Shown here in pieces: positions 32,794 to 40,657 of a DNA stretch of 64,000 bases. The stretch is from assembly GCF_003996965.1 (NCBI RefSeq), contig NZ_QWDM01000010.1:1-64000 (forward strand), read 5' to 3'. The notes under the pieces were generated by a model that was given only the letters and a program-made list of their open reading frames with translations, was not told where the DNA came from and did no database searches. Each line of letters opens with the position of its first letter. Positions within the stretch are counted from its first letter, which is position 1. Origin of the DNA: Flavobacterium cupreum (GTDB lineage: Bacteria; Bacteroidota; Bacteroidia; Flavobacteriales; Flavobacteriaceae). The translations under genes were made by a program, and so were the position numbers.

Positions 32794-34275
32794 CTAACTG
32801 TATTGATTAATAAACTGCTGCACCACAAAATCCGTGTTGTCATGGCGTTTTTTCTTTTCCAGTGCGATTGGTGGCGCGGCTCTTTCGAGGCAATCTTTCA
32901 CGTCGCAGGTTTCGCAGGTCACACCCACGATTCGTTTTACGAGTGGTTTTCCTTCTATAAATCTGAATTTCTTTTTCATTGCCGGATTTATTAAGATTCC
33001 AACTGAAATACTGCGGATATTATGGTTGACAAAAGGATCTTTGGTAGCCGATGAAAAAACCAGGTACTCATTTCCGCTATGCACATAACTCGAAATCTGG
33101 GCATCAAAAAAATGAGGCTTATCCTGTCTGATAGCTTCATCTATCGTTTTTACCGAAACCCATCTTCTGCAATAATGCTCATTAGTTTCGTTTGCGTGAG
33201 GTTCCTGCTGGTTGGTGATATGCAATTCTTTTTTGATTTGATATACATCGGAGCCAATTCGGTGAGACATTCTTAAAAAGAATAAGTTTTTCAAATGAAA
33301 ATCTTTAGGTAATAGATTGGTCAGTCTCTGGTAAAAGGATTCCGGGGAAACCTCGAAACTTTCGATCAATGCTACAAATTCTTCCGGATTTGGTTTTTCA
33401 TTGTGTAAGAAGTCATTGATTTTCCCCACTACCAATTGTCTTGGTAGTAATAAAGCGCCGGCAAAATAAGAAGCGTAAAAATTATGCAGAACCTGGTCGA
33501 AGTTTTCAAATTTAATCCAGCTGAAAGTCAATAGGCGGTTAGATAGCTTTAAGTAATTGTAAGCGATCTCTTTTGCCAGGATAAAAGCTTTCTGCGGATG
33601 GTCGATTTCTGTTGAAAGTAATAGGGTCTTGCTTTTTGGAACATAAATAGAACGTAAATCTTCCAAAGCTTCCTGGTCGGTAAAAGCAATTTCTTTGATG
33701 GTATAGTCGTATTCTTCTTTTAGAATGGCTTCTAATTCTTCAATAGTGATTTTAGAATCCAAATTAATCTGGAAGGATTTTGAAAAATCAATAACCTGAT
33801 TTTCCAAATCTTCAAAATAATTGCTGTGTGCTTCCTGATACGAGCGCAATGCAGCTAAAAAGAAGCTTTCGCGGCTTAGATTATAATGCTGTGCGATTTC
33901 AATAATAGTACTGATAAAAGCATTGACTTTGGCAGGAGCATTGGCAATAATGTCAATCAAGTCCGCTTCCTGAATGCCAAAAAGTTCTAATGGAATCTCT
34001 TTTAAAATTCCGGACTTCAAAATTTCCCCGATCGGAGCGAGGTTATTATCAAGTTTTAAAGATACCATCTGGTCGTAAGGAACATCCAGATGTTCGCACA
34101 AAAGCAAAATTTTATCTGTTTTCGGATATTTTTTTCCCTTTTCAATTTCGTTTAAGTACGATTTTGAAAGATTAGTCAATTTGGCCAGGCCAAAAAGAGA
34201 AAGGTTTTTCTGAGTGCGGACCTGCTTCAGTTTTAACCCGAAGATCAGCTTTATATAGTCTTTTTCGATATCCAT
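32794..34275 (-). CDS. RamB/ScfR-type regulator (XRE HTH plus IrrE-like domain)
   Basis: A 493-residue regulator. Residues about 10-65 are an XRE helix-turn-helix (LKLKQVRTQKNLSLFGLAKLTNLSKSYLNEIEKGK). Residues about 150-290 align with the IrrE/ImmA peptidase-like domain, but the zinc motif HExxH is replaced by AKEIAYN, so no protease activity is expected. The C-terminal domain (about 320-480) carries HYCRRWVSV and CETCDVKDCLERAAPP, as in short-chain fatty acyl regulators such as RamB. RamB controls glyoxylate-cycle genes in Corynebacterium. Here the gene is divergent from aceB and aceA, which supports the same job. Its ATG follows the -7 box by only 4 nt. Confidence 0.88.
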   Translation of the reverse strand: MDIEKDYIKLIFGLKLKQVRTQKNLSLFGLAKLTNLSKSYLNEIEKGKKYPKTDKILLLCEHLDVPYDQMVSLKLDNNLAPIGEILKSGILKEIPLELFGIQEADLIDIIANAPAKVNAFISTIIEIAQHYNLSRESFFLAALRSYQEAHSNYFEDLENQVIDFSKSFQINLDSKITIEELEAILKEEYDYTIKEIAFTDQEALEDLRSIYVPKSKTLLLSTEIDHPQKAFILAKEIAYNYLKLSNRLLTFSWIKFENFDQVLHNFYASYFAGALLLPRQLVVGKINDFLHNEKPNPEEFVALIESFEVSPESFYQRLTNLLPKDFHLKNLFFLRMSHRIGSDVYQIKKELHITNQQEPHANETNEHYCRRWVSVKTIDEAIRQDKPHFFDAQISSYVHSGNEYLVFSSATKDPFVNHNIRSISVGILINPAMKKKFRFIEGKPLVKRIVGVTCETCDVKDCLERAAPPIALEKKKRHDNTDFVVQQFINQYS

Positions 34276-34279
34276 AAAT

Positions 34280-34310
34280 CAAATATAGCTCTTTATAAAA
34301 TAATCGCCAA
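34280..34310 (-). promoter_or_regulatory. Promoter of the ScfR-type regulator (predicted leaderless)
   Basis: Read on the minus strand: TTG (34308-34310), 20-nt spacer, TATATTTG (34280-34287), then ATTT and the ATG at 34275. Transcription would begin at or within a base or two of the start codon. Confidence 0.7.
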
Positions 34311-34329
34311 AAAATTATTTTAAACATTT

Positions 34330-34343
34330 AGCGAACGTTCGCT
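34330..34343. promoter_or_regulatory. 14-bp perfect palindrome, candidate operator
   Basis: AGCGAACGTTCGCT lies between the divergent regulator and aceB. It abuts the putative aceB -33 element (TTG at 34343-34345; -7-like TAATATTG at 34366-34373), so it is centred near -42 of aceB. Confidence 0.6.
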
Positions 34344-34482
34344 TGTTTTGTAAAAAACTTTTTTCTAATATTGTGGTATAGAAATTATTAGAATATAATA
34401 TTGATTTTTAAATGAAAGTCTTAAAGGCATCAAGAGATGAAATCAAAACATATTTAATGAATAGAAAATTAAATTCACAGCT

Positions 34483-36084
34483 ATGAAAAACCAATTAGAG
34501 ATTACCGGGACGGCAATGGAATTTTTAGCCGGAGAGAACCTTTTTTATCCAAAAATCTGGACAGAAGAAGCGATTGTTTTTATAACCGATTTGCATCGAA
34601 AATTCGAATCGCAACGAAAATTATTGTTGTTGCAGCGCGATCAAAAACAACTTTTGTTTGATCAGGGCGTCATGCCTTCTTTTCCTTCAGAAACCAAAAC
34701 CGTCAGAGAAAGTAATTGGGTAGCTGGAGAAATTCCGAAGGACCTGCTTGACAGAAGAGTAGAGATTACAGGACCGGTGGATCGCAAAATGATCATCAAT
34801 GCATTGAATTCAGGCGCGAAAACTTTTATGGCCGATTTTGAGGACAGTACATCTCCGACCTGGCAAAATTTAATGGAAGGTCAAATGAATTTAATTGATG
34901 CCGTAAAAAAGACAATTTCTTATACAGATGCCGCCAAAAATAAAAGTTATCAGCTGAATGAAAGAATCGCGACATTAATCGTTCGCCCAAGAGGGTTGCA
35001 TTTGAATGAAAAACATCTTTTAGTCGAAGGGAAAGAAGTTTCGGGTTCTTTGGTCGATTTTGGATTGTATGTTTTTCATAATCACAAACAATTATTGGAG
35101 AATAACTCCGGGCCGTATTTCTACATTCCGAAACTAGAACATTACCTGGAAGCGCGCTGGTGGAACACCGTAATTGATTTTACCGAAGATTATTTGCAAT
35201 TAAAGAGGGGCACCATAAAAGTGACGGTTTTAATAGAAACCATAACGGCCAGTTTTCAGTTGGATGAGATTATTTATGAACTGAAAGAGCATATCGTTGG
35301 ATTGAATTGCGGGCGTTGGGATTATATTTTTTCCTACATCAAAAAATTCCGCAGAAATCCGAAGTTCATCGTGCCGGATCGCGATCAGGTAAATATGACT
35401 TCGCCTTTTATGAATGCCTATTCCAATCTGGTGATTCAGAGATGCCATAAACGTGGAATTCATGCAATAGGCGGAATGGCAGCACAAATTCCGATTAAAA
35501 ATAATGAAGAAGCCAATGCTGTTGCTTTCGCTAAAGTGAAAACCGATAAAGAACGTGAAGTCCGAAACGGTCACGACGGAACCTGGGTAGCGCATCCGGA
35601 TTTGGTTGCCATCGCAAAAGAAATTTTTGATAGAGGAATGCCAACCCCAAATCAAATTCATATTAAAAGAGAACATCGAAAAATCACGGAAGCAGATTTG
35701 ATTGAACCGCCAATCGGAATTATAACGGAAAACGGCGTTCGTAAAAACATCAATGTTGGTGTTTTATATCTGGCTTCGTGGCTGAACGGCCAAGGCGCTG
35801 CGGCCTTACATAATTTGATGGAAGATGCGGCCACCGCCGAAATTTCGAGATCACAATTGTGGCAATGGCTTCAGAATAAAGTGGTTCTCGATAATGACAA
35901 ACAGTTGAATCTGGCATATTATCACGAATTGGCTTTGGATGAATTCGATAAAATAAAAACGGAATTAGGCGAAGAGCATTACGAAAAAAGACAATTTCCT
36001 CTGGCTGAAAAAGTACTGGAAAGATTAGTGGTAAACCCTGATTTTGTTGACTTTTTGACTATTCCTTGTTATAAATACTTGTGA
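34483..36084 (+). CDS. aceB: Malate synthase A
   Basis: A 533-residue malate synthase that condenses glyoxylate with acetyl-CoA to malate, the second step of the glyoxylate shunt. Family blocks include DFEDSTSPTWQNLMEGQ, the RPRGLHLNEKH segment, LIETITASFQLDEI and LNCGRWDYIFSYIKKF. The later HDGTWVAHPDL is also typical of the A form. It is cytoplasmic. It precedes aceA by 228 bp in the same direction, and the 206-bp region upstream holds a perfect palindrome shared with the regulator's control region. Both shunt enzymes are complete, so growth on acetate or fatty acids is plausible. Confidence 0.96.
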   Translation: MKNQLEITGTAMEFLAGENLFYPKIWTEEAIVFITDLHRKFESQRKLLLLQRDQKQLLFDQGVMPSFPSETKTVRESNWVAGEIPKDLLDRRVEITGPVDRKMIINALNSGAKTFMADFEDSTSPTWQNLMEGQMNLIDAVKKTISYTDAAKNKSYQLNERIATLIVRPRGLHLNEKHLLVEGKEVSGSLVDFGLYVFHNHKQLLENNSGPYFYIPKLEHYLEARWWNTVIDFTEDYLQLKRGTIKVTVLIETITASFQLDEIIYELKEHIVGLNCGRWDYIFSYIKKFRRNPKFIVPDRDQVNMTSPFMNAYSNLVIQRCHKRGIHAIGGMAAQIPIKNNEEANAVAFAKVKTDKEREVRNGHDGTWVAHPDLVAIAKEIFDRGMPTPNQIHIKREHRKITEADLIEPPIGIITENGVRKNINVGVLYLASWLNGQGAAALHNLMEDAATAEISRSQLWQWLQNKVVLDNDKQLNLAYYHELALDEFDKIKTELGEEHYEKRQFPLAEKVLERLVVNPDFVDFLTIPCYKYL

Positions 36085-36123
36085 TCTTTTTTTAACGCAT
36101 AGAATATAATTCTAAATAAAATC

Positions 36124-36200
36124 TGCTCAATCTGCGTCATCTGCGAGCTAAAAATTTTTCTCGCAGATTTTGCAGATCAGGCAGATAAAATGAGGATGAA
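36124..36200. repeat. Palindromic CGCAGATTTTGCAGAT-family repeat
   Basis: ATCTGCGTCATCTGCGAG and CTCGCAGATTTTGCAGAT are imperfect inverted arms between aceB and aceA. A GACTGAAAACT motif of another dispersed repeat follows at about 36265-36280. Confidence 0.75.
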
Positions 36201-36312
36201 AAGATCTGCGCAGATCTTTATAATATTATCTATTTAAGTCCAGTTAAAACTGAATACTTATAACTGTGACTGAAAACTATTTTACTTACTAACCAACTTA
36301 ACTATATTATTT

Positions 36313-37593
36313 ATGAAAACAACAGAAGACAGAATTCAGGAATTGATTAACGATTGGATTACGAACCCAAGATGGAAAGGTGTTGAGCGGCCTTATACCG
36401 CAACAGAAGTAATTACGCTTCAGGGTTCTTATAAAATTGAGCATTCTATTGCCAAAATGGGAGCGGAGAAATTATGGAGAAAGTTAAAAAGTCAGGATTA
36501 TGTTGCTGGTCTGGGGGCTTTAACCGGAAATCAGGCGATTCAGGAAGTCGATGCCGGTTTAGAAGCAATTTATTTGAGTGGGTGGCAGGTTGCGGCCGAT
36601 GCAAATCTGGCTGGAGAAATGTATCCGGATCAATCCCTTTATCCGGTAAACAGTGTGCCTATGGTGGTTAAAAAAATTAATAGTGCCTTATTGCGTGCTG
36701 ATCAGATTCAGGTGGTAAATGAGGTTGAGGATAAAAAAGATTACCTGGTTCCGATAGTGGCTGATGCCGAAGCCGGATTTGGAGGGAACTTAAATGCTTT
36801 CGAATTAATGAAATCAATGATCGAAGCCGGCGCTTCGGGTGTTCACTTTGAAGATCAGTTAAGTTCTGCTAAAAAATGCGGGCACTTAGGTGGGAAGGTT
36901 TTGGTGCCGACTCAGGAAGCCATCAATAAACTAATTGCAGCACGTTTGGCCGCAGATGTAATGGGTGTTTCGACTTTAATTGTTGCAAGAACCGATGCTG
37001 ATGCCGCTAATTTACTGACCAGTGATGCTGATCCAAGAGATGCTAAATTTATTACAGGAGAAAAAACCAACGAAGGTTTCTTTTATGTAAAAAGCGGCAT
37101 CGATCAGGGAATTGCCAGAGGTTTGAGTTATGCACCCTACGCCGATTTGATCTGGATGGAAACGAGTAATCCTGATTTGGTGTATGCGAAAAAGTTTGCC
37201 GATGCCATGAAAAAAGAATTCCCGGACAAAATGCTGGCCTACAATTGTTCTCCGTCTTTTAACTGGGCTGCAAAATTATCAGTGGCTGAAATGGAAACGT
37301 TCAGGGAAGATCTGGCTGCCATGGGCTATAAATTCCAGTTCATCACTTTGGCTGGTTTCCATGCGTTGAACACCAGTATGTTCGAATTGTCAAAAGCGTA
37401 TAAAGAGCGCGGTATGGCAGGGTATTCTGAATTGCAGGAAAGAGAATTTGCCTTGCAAAAAAATGGATTCCGAGCCGTTAAACATCAGGCTTTTGTGGGA
37501 ACTTCATATTTTGATGCCGTTCAGAACACGGTAACCATAGGGAAATCAACTACGACAGCAATGAAACATTCTACAGAGGTGGAGCAATTTTAA
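36313..37593 (+). CDS. aceA: Isocitrate lyase
   Basis: A 426-residue isocitrate lyase that cleaves isocitrate to succinate and glyoxylate, the entry step of the glyoxylate shunt. The active-site motif KKCGH is at 187-191 (Cys189 is the catalytic base). The magnesium-binding region [10 protein letters not shown] and the [11 protein letters not shown] segment are intact. It lies behind aceB and its promoter is not evident, so it is probably transcribed with aceB. A strong terminator follows. Confidence 0.97.
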   Translation: MKTTEDRIQELINDWITNPRWKGVERPYTATEVITLQGSYKIEHSIAKMGAEKLWRKLKSQDYVAGLGALTGNQAIQEVDAGLEAIYLSGWQVAADANLAGEMYPDQSLYPVNSVPMVVKKINSALLRADQIQVVNEVEDKKDYLVPIVADAEAGFGGNLNAFELMKSMIEAGASGVHFEDQLSSAKKCGHLGGKVLVPTQEAINKLIAARLAADVMGVSTLIVARTDADAANLLTSDADPRDAKFITGEKTNEGFFYVKSGIDQGIARGLSYAPYADLIWMETSNPDLVYAKKFADAMKKEFPDKMLAYNCSPSFNWAAKLSVAEMETFREDLAAMGYKFQFITLAGFHALNTSMFELSKAYKERGMAGYSELQEREFALQKNGFRAVKHQAFVGTSYFDAVQNTVTIGKSTTTAMKHSTEVEQF

Positions 37594-37603
37594 TTCAATA
37601 AAA

Positions 37604-37632
37604 AACACGGCTGTTTGGCCGTGTTTTTTTTT
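37604..37632 (+). terminator. Terminator of aceA
   Basis: AACACGGC-tgtttg-GCCGTGTT stem followed by a very long T-run. Confidence 0.9.
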
Positions 37633-37635
37633 TTT

Positions 37636-37796
37636 TTTTGCCACAGATTTCACGGATTAAAGGATTAAAAAAATGTTGCCACGAATTACACGAATTTTCA
37701 CGAAGCAAAGGAATTAAAAAAAATTTGTGAAAATTCGTGTAATTCGTGGCGAACAAAAAAATCTGTTTAATCCTTGAAATCTGTGGCAAAAAAAAA
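37636..37796. repeat. Nested palindromic element, 160 bp
   Basis: The outer arms (TTTGCCACAGATTTCA near 37638 and TGAAATCTGTGGCAAA near 37775) enclose a second inverted pair at 37678-37704 and 37724-37750 that is 26/27 complementary (GCCACGAATTACACGAAT...). It lies between two convergent genes. The inner arms belong to the family that frames the GxxExxY gene at 55971-56471. Confidence 0.92.
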
Positions 37797-38372
37797 TTAT
37801 TTTTTCAAAAGACTGGCTTTCATTTTGCTGAAAAATTCAGGCGTAACGCCAATAAACGAAGCGATTTGTTTTTGAGGGACTTTATGAACCAGTGTTCCGT
37901 ATTTCGCGCAAAATTTTTCAAAGCGTTCTTCGGCAGGCAAGCTTAAATTATCCATTAGTCGCTGTTGATTGGCCACCAGGGAATTTTCGATCAGAATCCT
38001 GAAAAAACGTTCTAATTTTGGAATCTCAAGGTACAATTGTTCCTGGTTTTCTTTAGAAAGGGAAACTACCTCTGCATCTTCTAAAACTTCTATAAAAAGC
38101 TGTCCCGGTTTTTGCGAAAAAAAACTGTACATATCGCTCATCCACCATCCGGCGCAGGAAAAGGCGAGAACATGTTCGACAATATTATCGTTGATGTTAA
38201 AGCTTCTTAAAATTCCGGAATTGACAAAATATGAATGTTTGCAGACCTGGCCAGAACTTAATAAAATAGTTTTAGCTTTATAAAAAGTCGTTTCTGTTTT
38301 CGATAAAAACAGGGCTTGTTCTTCCGGTGTCAGTGAAACATGTTTGGCGATGTTTTCAAGAATTAATTCCAT
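37797..38372 (-). CDS. Crp/Fnr-family transcriptional regulator
   Basis: A 191-residue regulator. Residues about 20-115 are a cyclic-nucleotide-binding-like beta-barrel (AKTILLSSGQVCKHSYFVNSGILRSF). The C-terminal 45 residues form a winged helix (VPQKQIASFIGVTPEFFSKMKASLL). The phosphate-binding cassette residues for cAMP are not obvious, so its ligand is unknown; no Fnr cysteine cluster is present. Its ATG overlaps the stop of the DUF6370 gene by one base (TAATG), showing translational coupling in a four-gene operon. Confidence 0.88.
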   Translation of the reverse strand: MELILENIAKHVSLTPEEQALFLSKTETTFYKAKTILLSSGQVCKHSYFVNSGILRSFNINDNIVEHVLAFSCAGWWMSDMYSFFSQKPGQLFIEVLEDAEVVSLSKENQEQLYLEIPKLERFFRILIENSLVANQQRLMDNLSLPAEERFEKFCAKYGTLVHKVPQKQIASFIGVTPEFFSKMKASLLKK

Positions 38373-38689
38373 TATTTTTGCTTTACCAAAGTGAATGATG
38401 TCGCTTTAAAACGATTGTTTTCTACTTTTCCGGTAACTTCAGCTTTGCGGATGGCATTACAGAAACCGTCTTTTGCATGCGCATCTCCATGTTCATCAAT
38501 GGTAGTTCCGTCAACAAAATAGGCTTTTCCATCAATGCGGACGGCTAAATTACAGCCGTTGCCTTTCATTCCAAATTGGCATTCGCCACAAGCGGTTTCA
38601 ACGATTTGAGGTTTTTCGGTTGTTTTTTTATCCTGGGCCTGAGTTGCAATTCCAATAAAAAGGAATAACATCAATAGTACTTTTTTCAT
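38372..38689 (-). CDS. DUF6370-like small secreted protein
   Basis: A 105-residue protein with a signal peptide (MKKVLLMLFLFIGIATQAQ). The mature part has four cysteines, including the closely spaced CGECQFGMKGNGC, plus a C near the end (GFCNAIR), a pattern suggesting metal binding or disulfides. It fits the DUF6370 family as I recall it; the function is unknown. It starts 2 bp after purT ends and overlaps the Crp-type regulator by one base. Confidence 0.72.
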   Translation of the reverse strand: MKKVLLMLFLFIGIATQAQDKKTTEKPQIVETACGECQFGMKGNGCNLAVRIDGKAYFVDGTTIDEHGDAHAKDGFCNAIRKAEVTGKVENNRFKATSFTLVKQK

Positions 38690-38691
38690 TT

Positions 38692-39852
38692 TTAAGAGTT
38701 TACAGTTATTAATTTTGAAGTTGCTTTGGCACGTTCTGTTACTTCTTCAATTGGGGTTGAAAGTGCATCATGGCTTAATACAACACCCATTCGGCGATAG
38801 GGTCTTGACGTTGGTTTGCCAAAAATCCTGAAATCGGTTTTAGGTAAAGCAGCTACTTTTTCGATTCCGCTAAAAGTAGGATTTGAAGAATCTTCAGAAG
38901 CTAAAATTACGGCACTTGCTCCGGCTTTTTCTAATGTGATTTCGAAAATGGGCAAACTTAAAATCGCACGTAAATGCAGTTCGAATTCGTTGAAATTCTG
39001 AGTGCCGGCTAAAGTCACCATTCCCGTATCGTGCGGGCGAGGGGAAAGTTCAGAGAAATAAACGCCTTCGTTGGTCAGGAAAAATTCAACACCAAAAAGG
39101 CCTGCGCCTCCAAGTGCTTCGGTGATTTTTTCAGCCATATCCTGTGCTTCGTATAAATCCTTATCCGAAACTTTGGCGGGCTGCCAGCTTTCCTGATAAT
39201 CACCACGTTCTTGTCGGTGTCCGATTGGCGCGCAAAAAAGTGTTGGATTGTTATTTTGGGCAATAGTCAAAAGTGTAATCTCCGAATTGAAATCTACAAA
39301 CGCTTCAACAATCACTGCAATAACATCACCGCGGGAACCTGCGACGGCATATTGCCATGCTTTCTCGATGTCGCTTTCGGTTTTTATAGTCGACTGCCCT
39401 TTTCCGGAAGAAGACATTAAAGGTTTTACGACACATGGAATCCCAACTTCCTGAACGGCTTTTTGTAACTCTTCAGCCGAAGTCGCGTATTGATATTTAG
39501 CTGTTTTTAAGCCTAATTCTTTGGCAGCTAAATCCCGAATGGCTTTACGGTTCATGGTAAAGTTGGCTGCTTTGGCAGAAGGAACTACGGTAATGCCTTG
39601 TTTTTCGTAGTCATAAAAACGTTCGGTGCGAATGGCTTCTATTTCGGGAACGATAAAGTCGGGTTGGTGTTTGGCTACGATTCTGTCTAGTGCTTCACCA
39701 TCGAGCATATTGATGACTTCAAATCCGTGGGCAACCTGCATTGCGGGAGCATTTTCGTAACTGTCAACAGCGATTATGGTTTGTCCGATTCGTTGTGCGG
39801 CAATGACAAATTCCTTGCCCAATTCGCCTGAACCTAGGAGTAATATTTTCAT
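38692..39852 (-). CDS. purT: Formate-dependent phosphoribosylglycinamide formyltransferase
   Basis: A 386-residue ATP-grasp enzyme that makes formyl-GAR from GAR, formate and ATP in purine synthesis. It opens with [22 protein letters not shown], and has [10 protein letters not shown], the ATP-grasp segment [16 protein letters not shown] and [14 protein letters not shown]. All are PurT marks. Its start overlaps the upstream membrane-protein gene by 4 nt (ATGA). It is cytoplasmic and complete. Confidence 0.96.
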   Translation of the reverse strand: MKILLLGSGELGKEFVIAAQRIGQTIIAVDSYENAPAMQVAHGFEVINMLDGEALDRIVAKHQPDFIVPEIEAIRTERFYDYEKQGITVVPSAKAANFTMNRKAIRDLAAKELGLKTAKYQYATSAEELQKAVQEVGIPCVVKPLMSSSGKGQSTIKTESDIEKAWQYAVAGSRGDVIAVIVEAFVDFNSEITLLTIAQNNNPTLFCAPIGHRQERGDYQESWQPAKVSDKDLYEAQDMAEKITEALGGAGLFGVEFFLTNEGVYFSELSPRPHDTGMVTLAGTQNFNEFELHLRAILSLPIFEITLEKAGASAVILASEDSSNPTFSGIEKVAALPKTDFRIFGKPTSRPYRRMGVVLSHDALSTPIEEVTERAKATSKLITVNS

Positions 39853-40337
39853 TTTGTTTGATTTAAAGCTTGAGTATTTTGGCTTGCTTTGACAATTATT
39901 AAACTGCTTATAAAAGTTAAGATCGTTAGTACAAATGATAAAAATAATATCATCAGTATTGAAAATAAAATTAGATATGGAATTTGTGATTTTAATACAA
40001 CAGATAATCCATTAACAAATAATCCAATTGTATAAATAGCAAAAAGAGCTACAATGAGTTTTGAACTTACCCCAAATGAAAATTGAGAGCAAGCTTGAAA
40101 ATAGCCGATTTGGTTTAATGAAGGGCTAATTTTTTGTGCTGATTTCCAAAAAAGAAAAACTATAAATAATGGAAAAAGGATTCCCCAAAAGACAGGATTC
40201 CAAAAGGTGCCAAAATCAGATATCTGAATGCAAAGATCAATAAAAGAGCTTTTTGAAAATATTAATAATGGAAAAATAGCGCATACAAAAAGTCCCGCAA
40301 TAATTGCATGTTTTGTAATGCTGTTTTTTGTTTCCAT
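39849..40337 (-). CDS. Hypothetical four-helix membrane protein
   Basis: A 162-residue protein with four hydrophobic segments (about 12-32, 45-65, 92-112 and 122-148) and short charged loops. I recognise no family. Its last four bases overlap the purT start, so it is the first gene of the purT operon. A TATCTTTA box on the minus strand near 40356-40363 is one base off the -7 consensus. No function can be given. Confidence 0.7.
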   Translation of the reverse strand: METKNSITKHAIIAGLFVCAIFPLLIFSKSSFIDLCIQISDFGTFWNPVFWGILFPLFIVFLFWKSAQKISPSLNQIGYFQACSQFSFGVSSKLIVALFAIYTIGLFVNGLSVVLKSQIPYLILFSILMILFLSFVLTILTFISSLIIVKASQNTQALNQTK

Positions 40338-40455
40338 TTAAAATTATTTTGAGAGTAAAGATAAAAAAATGGAATTTATTCTCACGCAGATTTTACAGAT
40401 TCAGCAGTTTTAATTTAATTGGATATTTAATTTTTAGAAAAAGTAACCCTATAGT

Positions 40456-40557
40456 TTGTCATTTCGACGAAGGAGAAATCTCCACAAGTAAGTCCGTTTT
40501 AATAATACAATCTTTGTCGAGTTTCTTGGTGAGATTTCTCCTTCGTCGAAATGACAA
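40456..40557. repeat. 102-bp MITE-like element with perfect 27-bp inverted ends
   Basis: The arm at 40456-40482 (TTGTCATTTCGACGAAGGAG...) is exactly complementary to 40531-40557. The centre shares TAATA...CAATCTTTGTCGAG with the element at 32291-32386. With a CGCAGATTTTACAGAT fragment near 40385 it explains the 320-bp gap 40338-40657. Confidence 0.93.
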
Positions 40558-40657
40558 GATTGGGGGAAATATAATGACAAAAAAAATGGTTCGCAAAGGC
40601 TTGTAATAAACCTTTGCGAACCTTGTGTATTCTTTTGCGCTCTTTGCGGTTAAAATC

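Noticed and set aside
32794..34275. Active ImmA/IrrE metallopeptidase
   Set aside because: The HExxH zinc motif is replaced by AKEIAYN, so a regulatory rather than proteolytic role is more likely.
35230..35676. 148-codon minus-strand frame
   Set aside because: Antisense shadow of aceB with no family resemblance.
40328..40606. 92-codon plus-strand frame
   Set aside because: It is a translation through the MITE-like element at 40456-40557 and has no coding character.
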